Both the position numbers and the translations under genes were made by a program. A DNA stretch of 64,000 nt from positions 150,863,317 through 150,927,316 of the forward strand of contig CM037584.1 of the NCBI GenBank assembly GCA_021018995.1, in the 5' to 3' direction. The notes beneath the pieces were generated by a model that worked only from the letters and a program-made list of their open reading frames with translations, had not been told where the DNA came from and did no database searches. The number at the start of each line of letters is the position of its first letter. Within the stretch, counting starts at the first letter, position 1. Positions 11,658 to 23,413 of the stretch are shown here, in pieces. This DNA is from Chloranthus sessilifolius (Eukaryota > Streptophyta > Magnoliopsida > Chloranthales > Chloranthaceae).

Positions 11658-12737
11658 CTATTTAGGCATGTCTGTGTCTGCAAAAGTGAGCGCCAGAGGT
11701 TGCGCCATGACCGAAGTGATTTGATGAAGATCATCTAGGGTCGTATCCTCATCCACTTGCGTGTCTTCAAGTATCCTTATCAACAACCGGAGATGGTCAG
11801 GCGATTTCTTGATGAGTTCTAGTATGGATATCTCGGTCGGGATCTTCTGGAGATGTCGCAGAAGGTCGTATTCTTGTCTTGGCTCGAGCGCAGTTTCTTT
11901 GCCTTGTCGATGGGCCTTAGGTGCGGATGGATGGAATGGTTGAGGTGCAGGAATTGGTGGAGGGATGATGTGAGGTAAGGGAGGCAAGTTAACTTCTCTT
12001 TCTCTCACATTCCCCTCTGGTGGTTGTGTGTTCGTGAAATCCTTATTTCGAGAGAAAGGCAGAGGTGGGTAATTGGTTCCTGATTTGAGAATCAGGCAAG
12101 TCGGTTGTTGACCAAACCCGACATGGCTTGACGCGGATGTATTTGTAAAATGGGTGAAATTCGAGGTTGGAACGTGTACCTGAATGGTGTCGCTCCAGGG
12201 TGGGAGGTACTGTGTGTAGTCTTCCTCTTCTAAGAAAGCAGAGATCAGTGTCTCGCACGGGTCAGGATGTTCTTCTGGCTCGCTTTCTTTTAGATGCAAC
12301 GAACACTTGGTGGTTATTTCGTTGTCTTGGCTTGGAGTCTTTCGGGTGACACTTTCTACCCATGTAAGAATTTAGGCTGTAGTTTGGAGAACGTGATCTC
12401 CATACTCGGGTTGAGAATCAGACAAAGGGAGCGGTAATGGCATTGGTTCAGGATTTGGAGGGGTTAGAGGTTCTGGTGGGTGACTATGGAAGGGTTGTCT
12501 CCTAGCCCTAAAGGAATGAACTCATATCTGAGTGAAGTTTGGATAAGGAGGTGGATTCGATGGGGCGATGCGAGTGATCAGGGCCGAGGGATGCAGGGGT
12601 GAAGGAGCTCTCGCTGGTGTGATGGAAGTAGTCGAGGGTTGAATACGAGTGATAAAGGTGGAAGGTTGGAAGGTGGATCGACCGGTGAGATCTACGGTGG
12701 TGACCTGAGCCGGCGTTTCTTGGTTGTGGTTAGGCAT
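11658..12737 (-). pseudogene. Tat element gag-protease linker, fossil
   Basis: A proline-rich segment is followed by EISILELIKKSPDHLRLLIR and DTTLDDLHQITSVM. The latter matches the conserved helical block that precedes the protease in Tat/Ogre polyproteins (usually ...LLKSSPEHREALLKVL...I..DQFE..V). The stretch around 12522-12737 is Thr/Pro/Ser-rich and of low complexity. Confidence 0.68.
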
Positions 12738-14559
12738 GGGATTATTAACGATCCCTAAATTTTATTGGGGTTGGTTATTATTAGGATTAGGATTCCTAAG
12801 AGCTTCCCAATCGATCTGAATTCGGTTATTCATGTCATAGATTACATCCCTGAGGACTCAATAGTCTTCTAGGTTGTGTCCCGCATATCGATGGAAGGTA
12901 CAATATTTACTATAGTCTAAATTTGTCGGCCATGGGTGGGGTCTTTCCTACGGGAATCGGAGGAGATTATGAGTGTTAAGGAGATGGAAGATGTTGGGAA
13001 TCATATCCGATAAAGGGGGATAGTGTTCCCACCTCGGTTGGTAGGGGCCTCTGGCTGGGTTAAAGTTCTACAGTGGGGGCACACTATTGTAATTCGACAC
13101 GTGGGCCGACCGATTTTGCGTCGTGTTCTGATTCTAGTAGGCATTGGGATACTGGCTCTGATTCTGATACTGGCTCTGATTAATATTGATTTATATTCTG
13201 ATACTGGCTCTGATTCTGATTCTGGCTTTGGTTTTGGTTTGCATATCTTTGCTGATTAGTGCCTTCGTTTTGGTTCATGTATCGTTGCTGATTTTGATTT
13301 TACCCAAAGTTTTATGGGTGGAAATTTTCGTTGCCAGAGTTTTATCCTTAATTAACAATGGTGTTGACCTATTCAGTTCCCAAGGGTTTCTTATTATTAT
13401 TTTATTTTGATTCACTGGAAGAGCCCACTTTCGATGTGATTATGGATAGAGCAAGGTCTCTTCCTTTAATGTGTCACGCTAGTCGGGATGCCCAGGAGTG
13501 TAGTGCAATGAAGTCGAGGTAATCACTTATGACAAGTGCACTCTTTAATGGTTTTCTAGTGTTATCGATGATAATGTCCACTGAATCATTATCTTTCATT
13601 GAGGTACCGGTTCTAGCAGCAAGTTTTCTCCATCTGGTGACGAAGTCGATAAATTCTTCATCAGGTCCTTGCTTGGCAGCCATTAGATCGCTGAGACTGA
13701 CTGTCTCTTGGATCAAGTGTTTGTATTGGTCTAGAAATTGACCAACTAATTCATCAAAGGTTTCTATCTTATAAAGTGGGAGTCTCACAAACCAATCTAA
13801 AGCTTCTCCTTCTAATGAGCGTTGAAAATAGTGGATGAGAAGTCTTTGATTATCACGTATGGGTCAGAAATTATTACAAAAGAGGGCTAAGTGATGATTC
13901 GAAATTTCCCGTGCCATTATATTTGGTAAATTTCGATGGCTTAAATCCCATTGGTAAATTAAACTCGACGTCCCGGTAAAATTTATCGAATTCGAATGAG
14001 TCACCGGGGCGCTCTCTCTTGGCCATGTACTCATCGAGCATTTTAGGGAGATCTTCGATTTTAATGGTGCTGTCTTTTGGAGCGACTCGTGAACAAAGCT
14101 TGTCTAAAGAGTCATCATTGAAGAATGTGTGGGAAGGTTGTCTCAAAGGTGTGGTGCGGGCTGACACCGTGCTCGGGGTAGGAGGTGGTCTCTCTTGTCG
14201 CTCTTGTTCTTCTGAAAATTATCGTGACCTGATGGTTTCATATGCAATGGCCAACCCTCGAAGCAATTCCTCGAAGTCGTCATCTCCTCTTTGTATTCTT
14301 TGAATACTGAGTTCTACGATCTGTTGAGCGGTGTGGTTTTATCTGATATTACCATCTCTCCATTATGATTATTACCTGTGTGTGGGGTGGAGAAGGGATT
14401 TTCTTGCTCGCCGGCCTTGTTAATCTCAGGTTGTCATGGGATGGAATTGTAAAATGGTTCTTCTTCGTACGTGGGGTTGTTATGATATTCTCACAATGGT
14501 GGGTCTCCTAAACTTACTCTTCGTATACCAAACATCTCGAGTCTTTGACGTAGACTCAT
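12738..14559 (-). pseudogene. Tat element gag region, fossil
   Basis: A start is visible at 14559 (MSLRQRLEMFGIRR). The capsid-like part includes NLPMGFKPSKFTKYNGTG, FDELVGQFLDQYKHLI and DEEFIDFVTRWRKLAAR, standard Tat/Ogre gag landmarks. A Gln/Asn/Ser-rich segment encoded by 13120-13320 comes next. A zinc-knuckle-like KYCTFHRYAGHNLED near 12860-12915 closes it. The region is broken. Confidence 0.8.
13120..13290. repeat. Degenerate TCTGAT/TGGCTC low-complexity repeat
   Basis: Short imperfect repeats of TCTGAT and TGGCTCTGAT on the + strand. On the minus strand they encode the Gln/Asn/Ser-rich part of the Tat gag. Confidence 0.75.
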
Positions 14560-14707
14560 ATATATATAAAAGGGAATCTAAATGACATGATGGAAAGAAA
14601 ATTAGGGAGATAAGATGAAAATTAACTATCTAGAAAAAGAGTTTGCAAAAGTGTCCCATCGCGATCTCCAGTCTATTGGTGTACATTTTTTCTGGGTTCC
14701 TCTTAGT

Positions 14708-14729
14708 CCCCGTTGAATCAGTGGCTCCA
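14708..14729 (-). other. Candidate Tat primer-binding site
   Basis: The minus strand reads TGGAGCCACTGATTCAACG a few bases inside the 5' LTR. It starts with TGG, as primer sites complementary to a tRNA CCA end do. I could not match it to a specific tRNA with certainty. Confidence 0.5.
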
Positions 14730-15189
14730 ATTTTGTCCAAGTGGACTCTAACGATGCGGCGTTTGAAATAGTGGAGGTAAAATAAAGGGTTTTCTAGGAA
14801 TGTTCCTAGTTTGTTGTGATCGCCAGCTGCAGATATTTAACGATGCTGCAATATGTCAATGATCACGCTTTAGAGTGTGTGTGATTACTTCTTTACTGAA
14901 TCGTCCGCCTGCGAACGTCAGCAGCTATGTCTTTTCTTATAATTTAGATAGTTTAATTTTTCTTCCCTTCCCCTATTATTATTGTAGTTCTAATCAGTTT
15001 AGACTTCCCAATTCTCTTGTGAGTTTAGTTATGTGGGAATTTATTATGGTTTATTTATTTAACATTCTAATTCTATCCGGAGTCTAATTAATTTTAGTTT
15101 CCTAGTACTGCTAGAATTCTGATTAATATAGTGTCCTAATACTACTAAAAGTCCAATTAACATCGGTCTCCTTATTGTACTAGGAATGC

Positions 15190-15690
15190 AGGTGTATTAA
15201 TTTTAATGAAACTTTAATTAAATCAAGCATGCTAGTTATACTGAAATTCTAAGTAAAGCAAGTATGCTAGTTGTATCGAAATTCTAATTAAAGCAAGTAT
15301 AACAGTCATACCAGAATTCTAATTGCAATAGAAGACTGATTTTACTAAAACTCTAATTAAAGCGAATATACTAATTTTGCTAAAATTCTAATTAAAGCAA
15401 TGAATTAATTGTACTAAGTTCTAATTAAAATAAAGGAACTGATTTGACTAGAATTATGATCAGAGCAATAAATTAATTATACTAAGATTCTGATTACTGA
15501 TACTAGGGTCTAATAAAGCGAAGAATTAACTATGCTAGAATTATCTAATTAAAATAAAGGAACTAATTTTATTAGAATTTTAATCGAATCAATTATTCTA
15601 GGATTTAATTAAAATGAAGCATATAAATTAACTATACTAAAATTCTAAGAAGAAACTATGAAATTGATATTATAACCCTAATTAAAGTAA
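15190..15690. repeat. Imperfect short repeats 'actaaaattctaattaaagc' in Tat LTR
   Basis: A phrase close to CTAAAATTCTAATTAAAG recurs about ten times with a spacing of roughly 40-50 bases, heavily diverged. Confidence 0.6.
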
Positions 15691-16910
15691 CTAAATAATT
15701 CTAAAAAAAAGGGGTTTTGGGCTCGCTGTGCTAAGGAGGATTGGCCTCGTTCCCGAGTACCCTCCATAAGCTCCTTTGGAGAAATCGGATGGTTGAGATT
15801 AAAGATAAATTAGATTTAGGATTATATAATAGTATTTTTCGATATTCAGAGTCGATTTCGGAGTGATAATTATGAATTAAATTATGAACTAGAATTATAG
15901 AAACTAAAATTAATATTTAGGATTTTTGTAGGTATTAAAATAGGGAATTAAAACCATAATTTAAAATTTTAAGACTGAATTTGGGTTCGAAATCAGAAAA
16001 TCAGACCGTATGATTAAAAACTGATTCTAAAATCTAAGGACTAGAATCATAAATTAATGATAGGACTGGAAATTGAGATTTTAGAACGGAATTAGAGCCT
16101 AGGGTCAGCAAATTAGACATCGGATTAAGGACTGGTTCTAAATTCAGAGAATTAGAACCATATATAAAAATTTGCGATCTAATAAAAAGGGTGCTACGAT
16201 CTCGGACTGAAAATTAGAACTAATAATTAAAACTAAGGTGAATCTTAATTCTAAAACTAAATTTTTACCTACGGTAGGGGCTGTGGAGAGAAATCATCAG
16301 AGGTTCAGAGTTTGAATCTCGAAATCATGGTTAGGTTGCTCTATGTGTTCATTCTCGGAGTTTTCTGATTTCGGAATCCCAAAAAAGTCTGTTCTCCCTC
16401 GCTCTCTTCCGTGCTCTCTTTTGGGTCGAAATTAAAAAAAGCTTTTATAGGTTTTTCTTCAATTAAAGCCCTGTTTCAGGCATTTAATTAAATTGCGCGT
16501 CAGTCTCCCGGTGCTTAATCGCTTTGAGTCGGTCATCGACTTAGTGAGCGACCGGCTGACTTGCTCAGCGAGTTTCCTAGTCCTAGTAGAGTTAGAACTA
16601 ATTTCGCGCCCATTTTGGGGTGCGTAATCTAATTAAGCACCACTCTCAAAGCGTTTAATTGAGGAAACTTAGGGACTAAGGACAATGAAGCTAGGCCGGG
16701 AATTGGCCAATTGAGCGTCGGTTATGGGGCGCTCAATCCGATCACGTGTCTCATGATAAATGCGTGATCGAGTCTCGAGTTGGTTTGGGAAAAGGAAGTC
16801 TGGTCTGAGAAGGGACTGATTGCATGCTTCTGATTTGGCATGCAATCGAATTGAGCGCTTGGTTTTGGGCGCTTAATTAGGAATTGTCCTGGTCCGGGTC
16901 GGGTCTGAAA

Positions 16911-17390
16911 TGCCAGACTATTGTTTCAGTCTGCAGTTCGACTATATACTATTGTTTTAGTATATAGTCTCCTTACGTTGGGACCTGAGCCATAGAGCTA
17001 TTATTTTAGCCTGTGTTCAGTCATGTATTATTGTTTCAGTGCATGGTTCCCACGTCGAGGGTTTGGCGCCTGAGTCACGGAACTATTCTTTCAGCCTGTG
17101 TTCAGCCATATACTATTGTTTCAGTATATGGTCCCACATTAGGGTTAGGGGTCTGAAATGTGAGACTATTATTTTAGTATACATTCCGACTATATACTAT
17201 TGTTTCAGTATATAGTCTCCCTACATTGGGATCTGAGCCACAGAGCTATTATTTTACCCTGTGTTCAGTCATGTACTATTATTTCAGTGCATGGTTCCCA
17301 CGTCAAGGGTATGGGGCCTGAGCCACAGAACTATTATTTCAGCTTGTGGTCAGCCATATACTATTGTTTCAGTATATGGTCCCCCATGAG
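16911..17390. repeat. Hairpin array in Tat LTR (two ~248-bp direct repeats, about eight stem-loops)
   Basis: Two direct repeats of about 248 bp each hold four inverted repeats with the same loop, ATTGTTT(C/T). Examples are CTATATACT-loop-AGTATATAG and CCATATACT-loop-AGTATATGG. Stems reach 9-11 bp. Looser versions have CATGTACT/AGTGCATG stems. The array lies at the U3 end of the minus-strand LTR. Confidence 0.85.
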
Positions 17391-17449
17391 GTCAAAGGTT
17401 GACCAAATAAATTTATATATTTCGAGAGGGAAAAATGGGGGTGTCTACA

Positions 17450-18425
17450 GTAATGTCTCAGTCTCCTCCACCATCTGGAATTGGTACCCCCCCATCTTCA
17501 GCAGAGTAGTGATTAGTCTGCAATAAGGCAATGCATGGGGCTTCTGCTTCTTCTGGACCTTCTCATGTATGTCCTTCATGGCCTCAAAAACCAACTGGGT
17601 TGCATGAGGCAATGACCCTGAGAGAAGGAATATATGGCATCTGATATGGGTGCCCTTCTCTCTTGTTGGTGCCCAGAACAAAATATGTTCTTCCTCAGGA
17701 CTTGATCAATGAATATCAGGCTTGGATCTAAGTCCCTCCTTCTGATGGAATCCCCTGATGCCTTTACCCCTCTTGTAATCTTCAGGGCAATATCATCTAA
17801 GGGGGCAGTAAGAGGGGGTCCAAAGTTGCAATATGGGATGTAAGCAGCTGGTATACCTAGGACTTGTGCAATCTGATGTGTGCCCACAAGCATCTCAAAT
17901 CCATCCACTAAAATCAACAGAACAGGCTATCCATTCTCATCATTCCTTACCCTAATGTTCTAGTAAAATAGCCTAACCAACCTAGGGTACACCAATTCCT
18001 TTAGATGACTTAGCAAGGGCTCTAGAGAGGTCTTGGTCAGAAACTCCATTGAAGGGGCAGTTAAGGGCTCCTTCTTAAAATATGCCTTGTCAAAGGCAGT
18101 CTCTAGCTCTAGCATAATAGCATCCATGAACTTGTTGGGAGTTGTCAATGGGTTGGTTTCAGGGACCACTGCCTTGACTTTTTTCTATTACTTCCCTGAT
18201 TTCTTAGGGCTTTGGGTTGCAGTTCTAGCTCTTTTTATTTGAACAGCTCTCTTTTTACTCTTTCTACTAGGGGCTCAGCTTGGGGAGCAGGAGCATCAGT
18301 GGTCTCTGCAGTAGAGGCCTCTACTATCCTCATAGATTTTCTAGTGGCTATGGGTTGGTCAGTCTCAATAGGGTTCAACATAGAATAGAGGTTTTTCAGA
18401 GATGGGGTCTTGTCAGCCATGGTAG
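17450..18425 (-). pseudogene. Env-like region of Athila copy 2, fossil
   Basis: The minus strand reads a start near 18423 (MADKTPSLKNLYSML). A helical region follows (YPRLVRLFY, GFEMLVGTHQIAQVLGIP, DPSLIFIDQVLRKNIF, HALPYCRLITTLLK). It resembles the extra downstream reading frame of Athila-type elements (the 'envelope-like' or putative plant transposon protein). It is cut at 17449 by the Tat LTR. It is degenerate, with a few interruptions. The family call rests on recalled family patterns. Confidence 0.65.
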
Positions 18426-18608
18426 CCCAACACCTAGGGTTTTCTCTCGAAATTACCACCCTAATTTGTCTATAGCTCAAAAATACCTCCCAAAAATTCC
18501 TCACAAAAATATGCAACTAATGCCTAGGATTACTACTGACAAAAGAGACTGTACAAAGATGAAGCACTTACCCCCAAAAGCTAGGGTTTTGATTTAAACA
18601 CGGCACTA
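18426..18608 (-). mobile_element. Athila copy 2 internal spacer
   Basis: Noncoding sequence between the solo LTR and the env-like start. It continues copy 2 across the solo LTR from 20968. Confidence 0.5.
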
Positions 18609-19476
18609 TGACAGCCCGGATTTTGACACCTCAAAAACTGTGCCATTAGCACGACCCTCAAGGTCGTGCCTCATAATCCTGCACGAAACATTGGTATAAC
18701 CAAGCAATAGTAAAGTATAAGAACTGAATCTAACTAAGTCTCCATGCATTAATGATATATTATAGTAAAAGCAACCAAGGCAGTTCAAATCCCATGCCAC
18801 TACATGAGCAGAAGAACCAACCTGAACCATCGGTGATAAAACAAGATCACCCCAGATGGTTAGCCAAAAGAATATGTATCAGTGTATAATTATAATTTTC
18901 AAAAAGGGCTTGACATACCAAGCCGTACAATCACACTCTAAAATAAATCAAAGTACGCAGGGGTCCTCTAGAAGAAGTCCTCAGGAGGGGGCTTCTGATC
19001 CTCTCCGAGTACGTAATCCGAATCCTCCGGATCTACGCCTCCAGAAGCAGTAGCAGCCACAAGCACGGGACCTATGACATATAGTCTAAAGGGTGAGCTA
19101 CATCCTAGATCAATAGGGAAACAACTGAATGAACATATAAGTTAAACTCTCACATATATTCCATGATATTTAACAGCATGATGTATCAATGAATTTACTA
19201 GAAAAGCAGTTTAAATGACTGAAAAGATGCATTGTAAGTTACTGTTACTTTACATGTTTCATTTGTTCTCAACTTGTTTATAAACCACAATGATTCGGCC
19301 TAAAGACTTAAATCATAGCTTAGATATTCCCTAACTTACTATAGCGTTGGGCGCCCGATGGAATACCCTTCATTATCATCTAATCAGACTACTTTTATAT
19401 TCTCTTTCATACATTCAATACTACTCAGGTCCCTTTCTCATAGGCGATGGGGTTTATATCTCATACATAAGCACAT

Positions 19477-19765
19477 ACATCCCTGGGATGTCCAACTGGT
19501 GTACGGATTAGCCTCCGTATTGGTCACAGATATCTTGTCGCGTCAGTTGTGGGTACCCGTCACGTCGGTGGGGTATTCACCAAACCTTAAATATCAAAGT
19601 GCACTACATATATTTATTCACCGCGTGATTGTACTAATTATAGTAGATTAGACTTTATCATTCTCATTTACTTTGCTTTACATGATCACATACATCCCTG
19701 GGATGTCCAACTCAATGCATCACACAGATGCTTTTATCATATTTGCATCCCCTGGGGACGTCACA
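19477..19765. repeat. ACATCCCTGGGATGT dyads in solo LTR
   Basis: The 15-base perfect dyad occurs at 19477-19491 and 19692-19706, each followed by CCAACT. A third degenerate form (GCATCCCCTGGGGACGTC) lies near 19745. Confidence 0.8.
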
Positions 19766-20064
19766 TACTTGTTTACTTGCTTTGTGTTTACCCACACACA
19801 CACTTAAGATTTTACCTTTTTGATGCATAAGTATATTTCTATATCACTATATACATGCTCTTGCTCTTAAATTATATATTCAAGGTGTTCCCTACCTCAC
19901 GTATCTGAATTTCTAAGCATCATGGTCCTACACGATTCCCCATGCTTGCATGCAGTCGTACCACCTATGGTACACCATAGCACAAGCAAAGTATCAAGAA
20001 AGATGCATAAAAGAAGGTACAAGACCCTCCCTAAACGTCAAAGTCCAAAACAAAGACTAACAGA

Positions 20065-20385
20065 AACTGCCTCAAATCGATTGATCGATCTCCAAAATCG
20101 ATCAATCGAAATCCCAAAATCGATTAATCGATTTGAATCGATTAATCAAATTTCCAAAATCGATTGATTGATTTCTAAAATTGATCAATCGGTTTTCCCA
20201 AGCTTCCATTTTCCAATCACTGGTAGTGCTCAGACAATTAATCGATTTTCAATCGATTAATCAAATTTCAAAAATCGATTGATTGATTTTCAAATCGATC
20301 AATCGATTTTGGGCATCTTTGTCCAGCTAACTTTTAAGCCAAAATCGATTGATCGATTTTGGAAATTGATTGATCGATTTGATCA
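20065..20385. repeat. AATCGATT/GATCGATC array in solo LTR
   Basis: About sixteen AATCGAT(T/C) and TGATCGAT(T/C) cores are packed in ~320 bases, for example AAAATCGATTGATCGATTTT. Separate from the Tekay array in sequence but built on the same ATCGAT core. Confidence 0.85.
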
Positions 20386-20967
20386 GAAATGCAGCCCTTT
20401 GCAGGCTTTTCTTCCAACTTTCTTCCTTATCATTTCTCCTACCTTTTCTACATTTTTAATTCAACATTTAAACCAAAGTTGAATGCACAACATGTTTATA
20501 AAAATTTAAATAGAACTCACCTCAATCAATCTCTTGATTGAATAAATGGATTGGTCTTTAGGTTAGGGTTTCTAGCATCAGCTCCAACGAGTTTCAACCC
20601 GTCGTTTTCAGAGTTAAATGCTCAAACCCGTCTTCCAATTCGAATCCACACTAACTCCCTTGCATTTTACTCCCCCTTTACCTCTCTCTCTCTCTTCTTA
20701 ATCTCTTCTCACCAACCAAAAAAAAGAGAAATAACTTCTCTTAAGTTATCTGCCTCTTTAACCATCCCTTGCTTTGGTGTAAAGCATATACATTCAAGAT
20801 AGGTGTATGTTATCTCTCACTTAGTTTTTAAACTACACACACACTTATTAACATCAACCTAAGTTGAATCATAGTCATCGAGTTGACTTTCACTTGGTCA
20901 AACCTACGACCAGTCAGGCATGCATCTCGAGGTCACTGTTCAATGCTTAAATTTTTGGGATGTTACA

Positions 20968-21940
20968 GGCATAGTGACCCAATCTGTCCTTTCCTTGGTG
21001 CGAATTGATCGGAAGTTGACGTGAAGCAACGTGACAAGAGCAGGGTGAAAGTTTTGGGGTAGAATGGGCAATAAAGGAGAAACAATGGATGTGAGAACTC
21101 TGTGATGTACGCAGGAAGCTAGGGCAGAGAGAGAGTAAATGAAGAAGCAGTCGTGGAGTTTAAATGGATGAAACCCATGCTTCACGAGACTCTCGCTAAG
21201 ATTTCGCAAGGATGAAATTAAAACCACTGAGACTCGCTAGCTTAAGTAAGCTTATAAAACACCTATCGGCAGTTGAAACTAAGCTTCGCGACGTGTATAA
21301 TCACTGAGAATAAGTGGCCTCGCGGGGTTCATTTTGATTCAGTCATCAGGTATTTTGCTCGTGAGGCTCTCGCGCAGATTTAATTTGCATATAAGAGCTT
21401 CGCGAGCACCTTCTATTTGCATGAACAATGGCTCGCGGGGCTCAATTAGCCACGCGAGAAGGCCAAAATTGCCTTGATAACTGCTCGCGAAGATGAACTA
21501 GGATCCACTGAGCCTCGCGACAGGGCTAAATTCACTACTTCTTAGTGCCTGCACACTGAGTTGTGCATTTAAACTGTCATGCACACTGCCATTCTGCACC
21601 AACGCCAAATTTCTGGCACATTTCAATTGATTCACAATTATTAAACTCATGCCCATTACATTTCATGCACACATATGAATTCAAATCCCCTATGCTAGCG
21701 ACCAATGAATCAGAGCAATCAAAATGTGCATTCTAACCCACAGATAGACAGACAGCTTAAGCATGCTCAGACACATGCTCAGAAACATAGATTTAGATTC
21801 TCGAAACATTGAAACAGCCATAAAAACTAGGATAGTACACAAAAACAAATTCAAACCCAGCAAATAGCAGAATTAAAAAAAACACACAAGACCACATATG
21901 ATACACATTATGCACAGCTGGGAATTACTCATTATTGGGA
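20968..21940 (-). mobile_element. Athila copy 2, spacer downstream of integrase, with CGCG motifs
   Basis: Noncoding in any frame I can support. Positions 21190-21530 carry a loose array of (C/T)TCGCGA-type motifs like that of Athila copy 1 at 28560-29105. The position, downstream of integrase, matches copy 1. Confidence 0.7.
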
Positions 21941-22640
21941 GGTTCTTGAAGGTAAATGGTGGTTGAGGACTCCATTGAATTTTCCACACATAGCTTGAGT
22001 CTCTGCCCATTCACTTTCATGATTCTTCCACTTGTGGGGTCCATAATTTCCACAACACCAGATGGGGATGCATGGATGACAGTGTAAGGTTCATCCCATA
22101 TGGATTTTAACTTCCCTGAAAAAAACTTTAGCTGGAGTTAAACAACCATACCTTGGCACCATCATTGAAGTCCTTCCTCAATAGCCCCTTGTCAAAGAAC
22201 ACTTTAGCTCTCTCCTTGTAGATTCTGGAGTTGGCGCATAAGCATCTAATCTGAGCTCCTCTAGTCCTTACAGTTGCAGCTTCCTGTGTACACCAGTAGC
22301 GATTATATCAAAATTCAGAGTTTTAATAGCCCAGTAGGCTCTATGTTCTAACTCCACTGGTAGATGACAAGCCTTGTCATAACCAGTCTAAAAGGGGACA
22401 TGCCAATAGGGGTCCTATAGGAAGTCCTATAAGCCCACAGGGCATCAGTCAGCTTCACAGCCCAGTCCTTTCTATCTGTCCTCACTGTCTTCTCCAAGAT
22501 GTGCTTAATCTCCCTATTTAAAATTTCAACTTGCCCACTGGTCTGTGGGTGGTAGGGAGTTGCAATTCTATGGGTAACAACATACTTCTTGAGCAAGCTC
22601 TCAAAGTTTCTGTTATAGAAGTGGCTGCCCTCATGATAGC
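21941..22640 (-). pseudogene. Integrase C-terminal part of Athila copy 2, fossil
   Basis: The minus strand reads [39 protein letters not shown] and [18 protein letters not shown], closely matching the Athila copy 1 integrase at about 29.7-30.1 kb. Downstream homology to copy 1 continues to about 21950. At about 22637 homology switches abruptly to Athila LTR sequence, so everything upstream of the integrase core is absent here. It is broken. Confidence 0.85.
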
Positions 22641-23413
22641 AGCCTTGTGTAAAATAACCCACAATAGCTCACAAAATTCATACAAAACCTATTGTAAAAC
22701 TGAAATAAACTACACCTAACTGTATACAAAGATCATAGCTAGCAAATGTTGGGCTAAGGAAGAAGAAGAAAAAAAATGGAGAAGATGACCTAATCCTAAC
22801 CCTAATTTGACTTGAGCTCTCAGCCGAATTAGGTTGAGGAAGATATGATTCTAAAACTGAAATTATAGCTTATATACTCAGTGCTAAATGCCTTGGCCAA
22901 TAAGAAGGAAAACCATAATTTTATTACAAACGTGGCTCCTGTGCAACCCTTGGATGCCTCGAGATGAGTGCCCTAAAAGTGTGGAAATTTCTAAAGGGTC
23001 CCTATGTATGGATTGAGAAATGGGAACCCGACCTTTGCGTGGCTGCTTTAGCTTTGAAGTACATTTCGCGTGGCTTTGAAGACTAGTCGCAAGGCTGGAT
23101 TACTTACTGGAGAGGCCTCGCGAGGCACTGCCTTGCAGTGAATGGTGCATCTCACGCAGCTAGGCCTTCTGGTGCTCTGGTCACGAGGTTCTCGCGTAGC
23201 TGGTCGCCAGGACGGAATATGGCTTGTCGCGTGGCTGGCTTCAACTTTGAAGTACGTGAGAGCTATGCGAGAAAAGGTTCTGGGCGTCTCTCTCCTCTTC
23301 TAGCTGCGCGAGACTCTGGTCCTCTTGAACTGTCAAAACCTTGCCAGTCCTTTTCGGTTATGAGCTACGTGAGATGTGCACACGCTCTTTACTATGCTGC
23401 CTCTTTGGACTAC
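22638..23413 (-). repeat. Athila LTR (type B) fragment, inner part
   Basis: Matches the reverse complement of about 38730-39545 (the oppositely oriented type-B LTR), including the CGCG-motif block at 23040-23350. It is cut on the left by integrase sequence and on the right by the Athila copy 1 LTR. The missing outer portion appears at 37800-38017, beyond copy 1. Confidence 0.8.
23040..23350. repeat. CGCG-motif block in type-B LTR fragment
   Basis: Repeated TCGCG(T/A)GGCT, CTCGCGAGGC and GCTGCGCGAGAC-like motifs about every 25-45 bases, with variants such as TCACG and TACGTGAG. Confidence 0.75.

Larger units (their letters stand above)
1..17449 (-). mobile_element. Tat/Ogre-lineage Ty3 LTR retrotransposon, 5' part, interrupted by Tekay
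   Basis: A minus-strand element that begins with its 5' LTR at 17449 and runs off the left edge of the window. Seen in order on the minus strand: LTR, leader, gag, a proline-rich linker, an aspartic protease region and a G-patch. This layout is characteristic of the Tat/Ogre branch of Ty3 elements, and the LTR start TGTAGACACCCCC fits that group. Positions 183-9796 are a later Tekay insertion with its target duplication. Reverse transcriptase and integrase lie outside the window. It is broken, with at least six interruptions in the visible coding part. It sits in the env-like region of Athila copy 2. Lineage is inferred from motif order, without a database search. Confidence 0.8.
14734..17449 (-). 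repeat. Tat element 5' LTR
   Basis: About 2.7 kb, bounded by TG...CA. On the minus strand it starts TGTAGACACCCCC, the usual Tat start, and ends CCACTTGGACA just before the candidate primer site. The outer boundary cuts exactly into the env-like reading frame of Athila copy 2. The partner LTR is outside the window. Positions 14930-16260 are AT-rich, with many imperfect copies of 'actaaaattctaattaaa'. The outer 500 bases hold a hairpin array. Confidence 0.82.
18609..20967 (-). repeat. Solo LTR of a Ty3 (probably Tekay-like) element
   Basis: 2.36 kb bounded by TG...CA, with minus-strand start TGTAACATCCCAAAAATT and end CCGGGCTGTCA. Athila copy 2 sequence lies on both sides, so it is an insertion reduced to one LTR. 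A five-base duplication is not evident (CACTA left, GGCAT right), so the boundaries may be slightly off. It shares the internal plan of the Tekay LTR: palindrome array, then dyad repeats. Orientation is inferred from that. Confidence 0.68.

Noticed and set aside
13186-13410. Hydrophobic + strand frame looking like membrane segments
   Set aside because: It is the opposite-strand shadow of the Gln/Asn/Ser-rich part of the Tat gag.
18609-20967. A complete element rather than a solo LTR
   Set aside because: There is no primer site, no coding sequence and no second LTR; Athila copy 2 continues on both sides.
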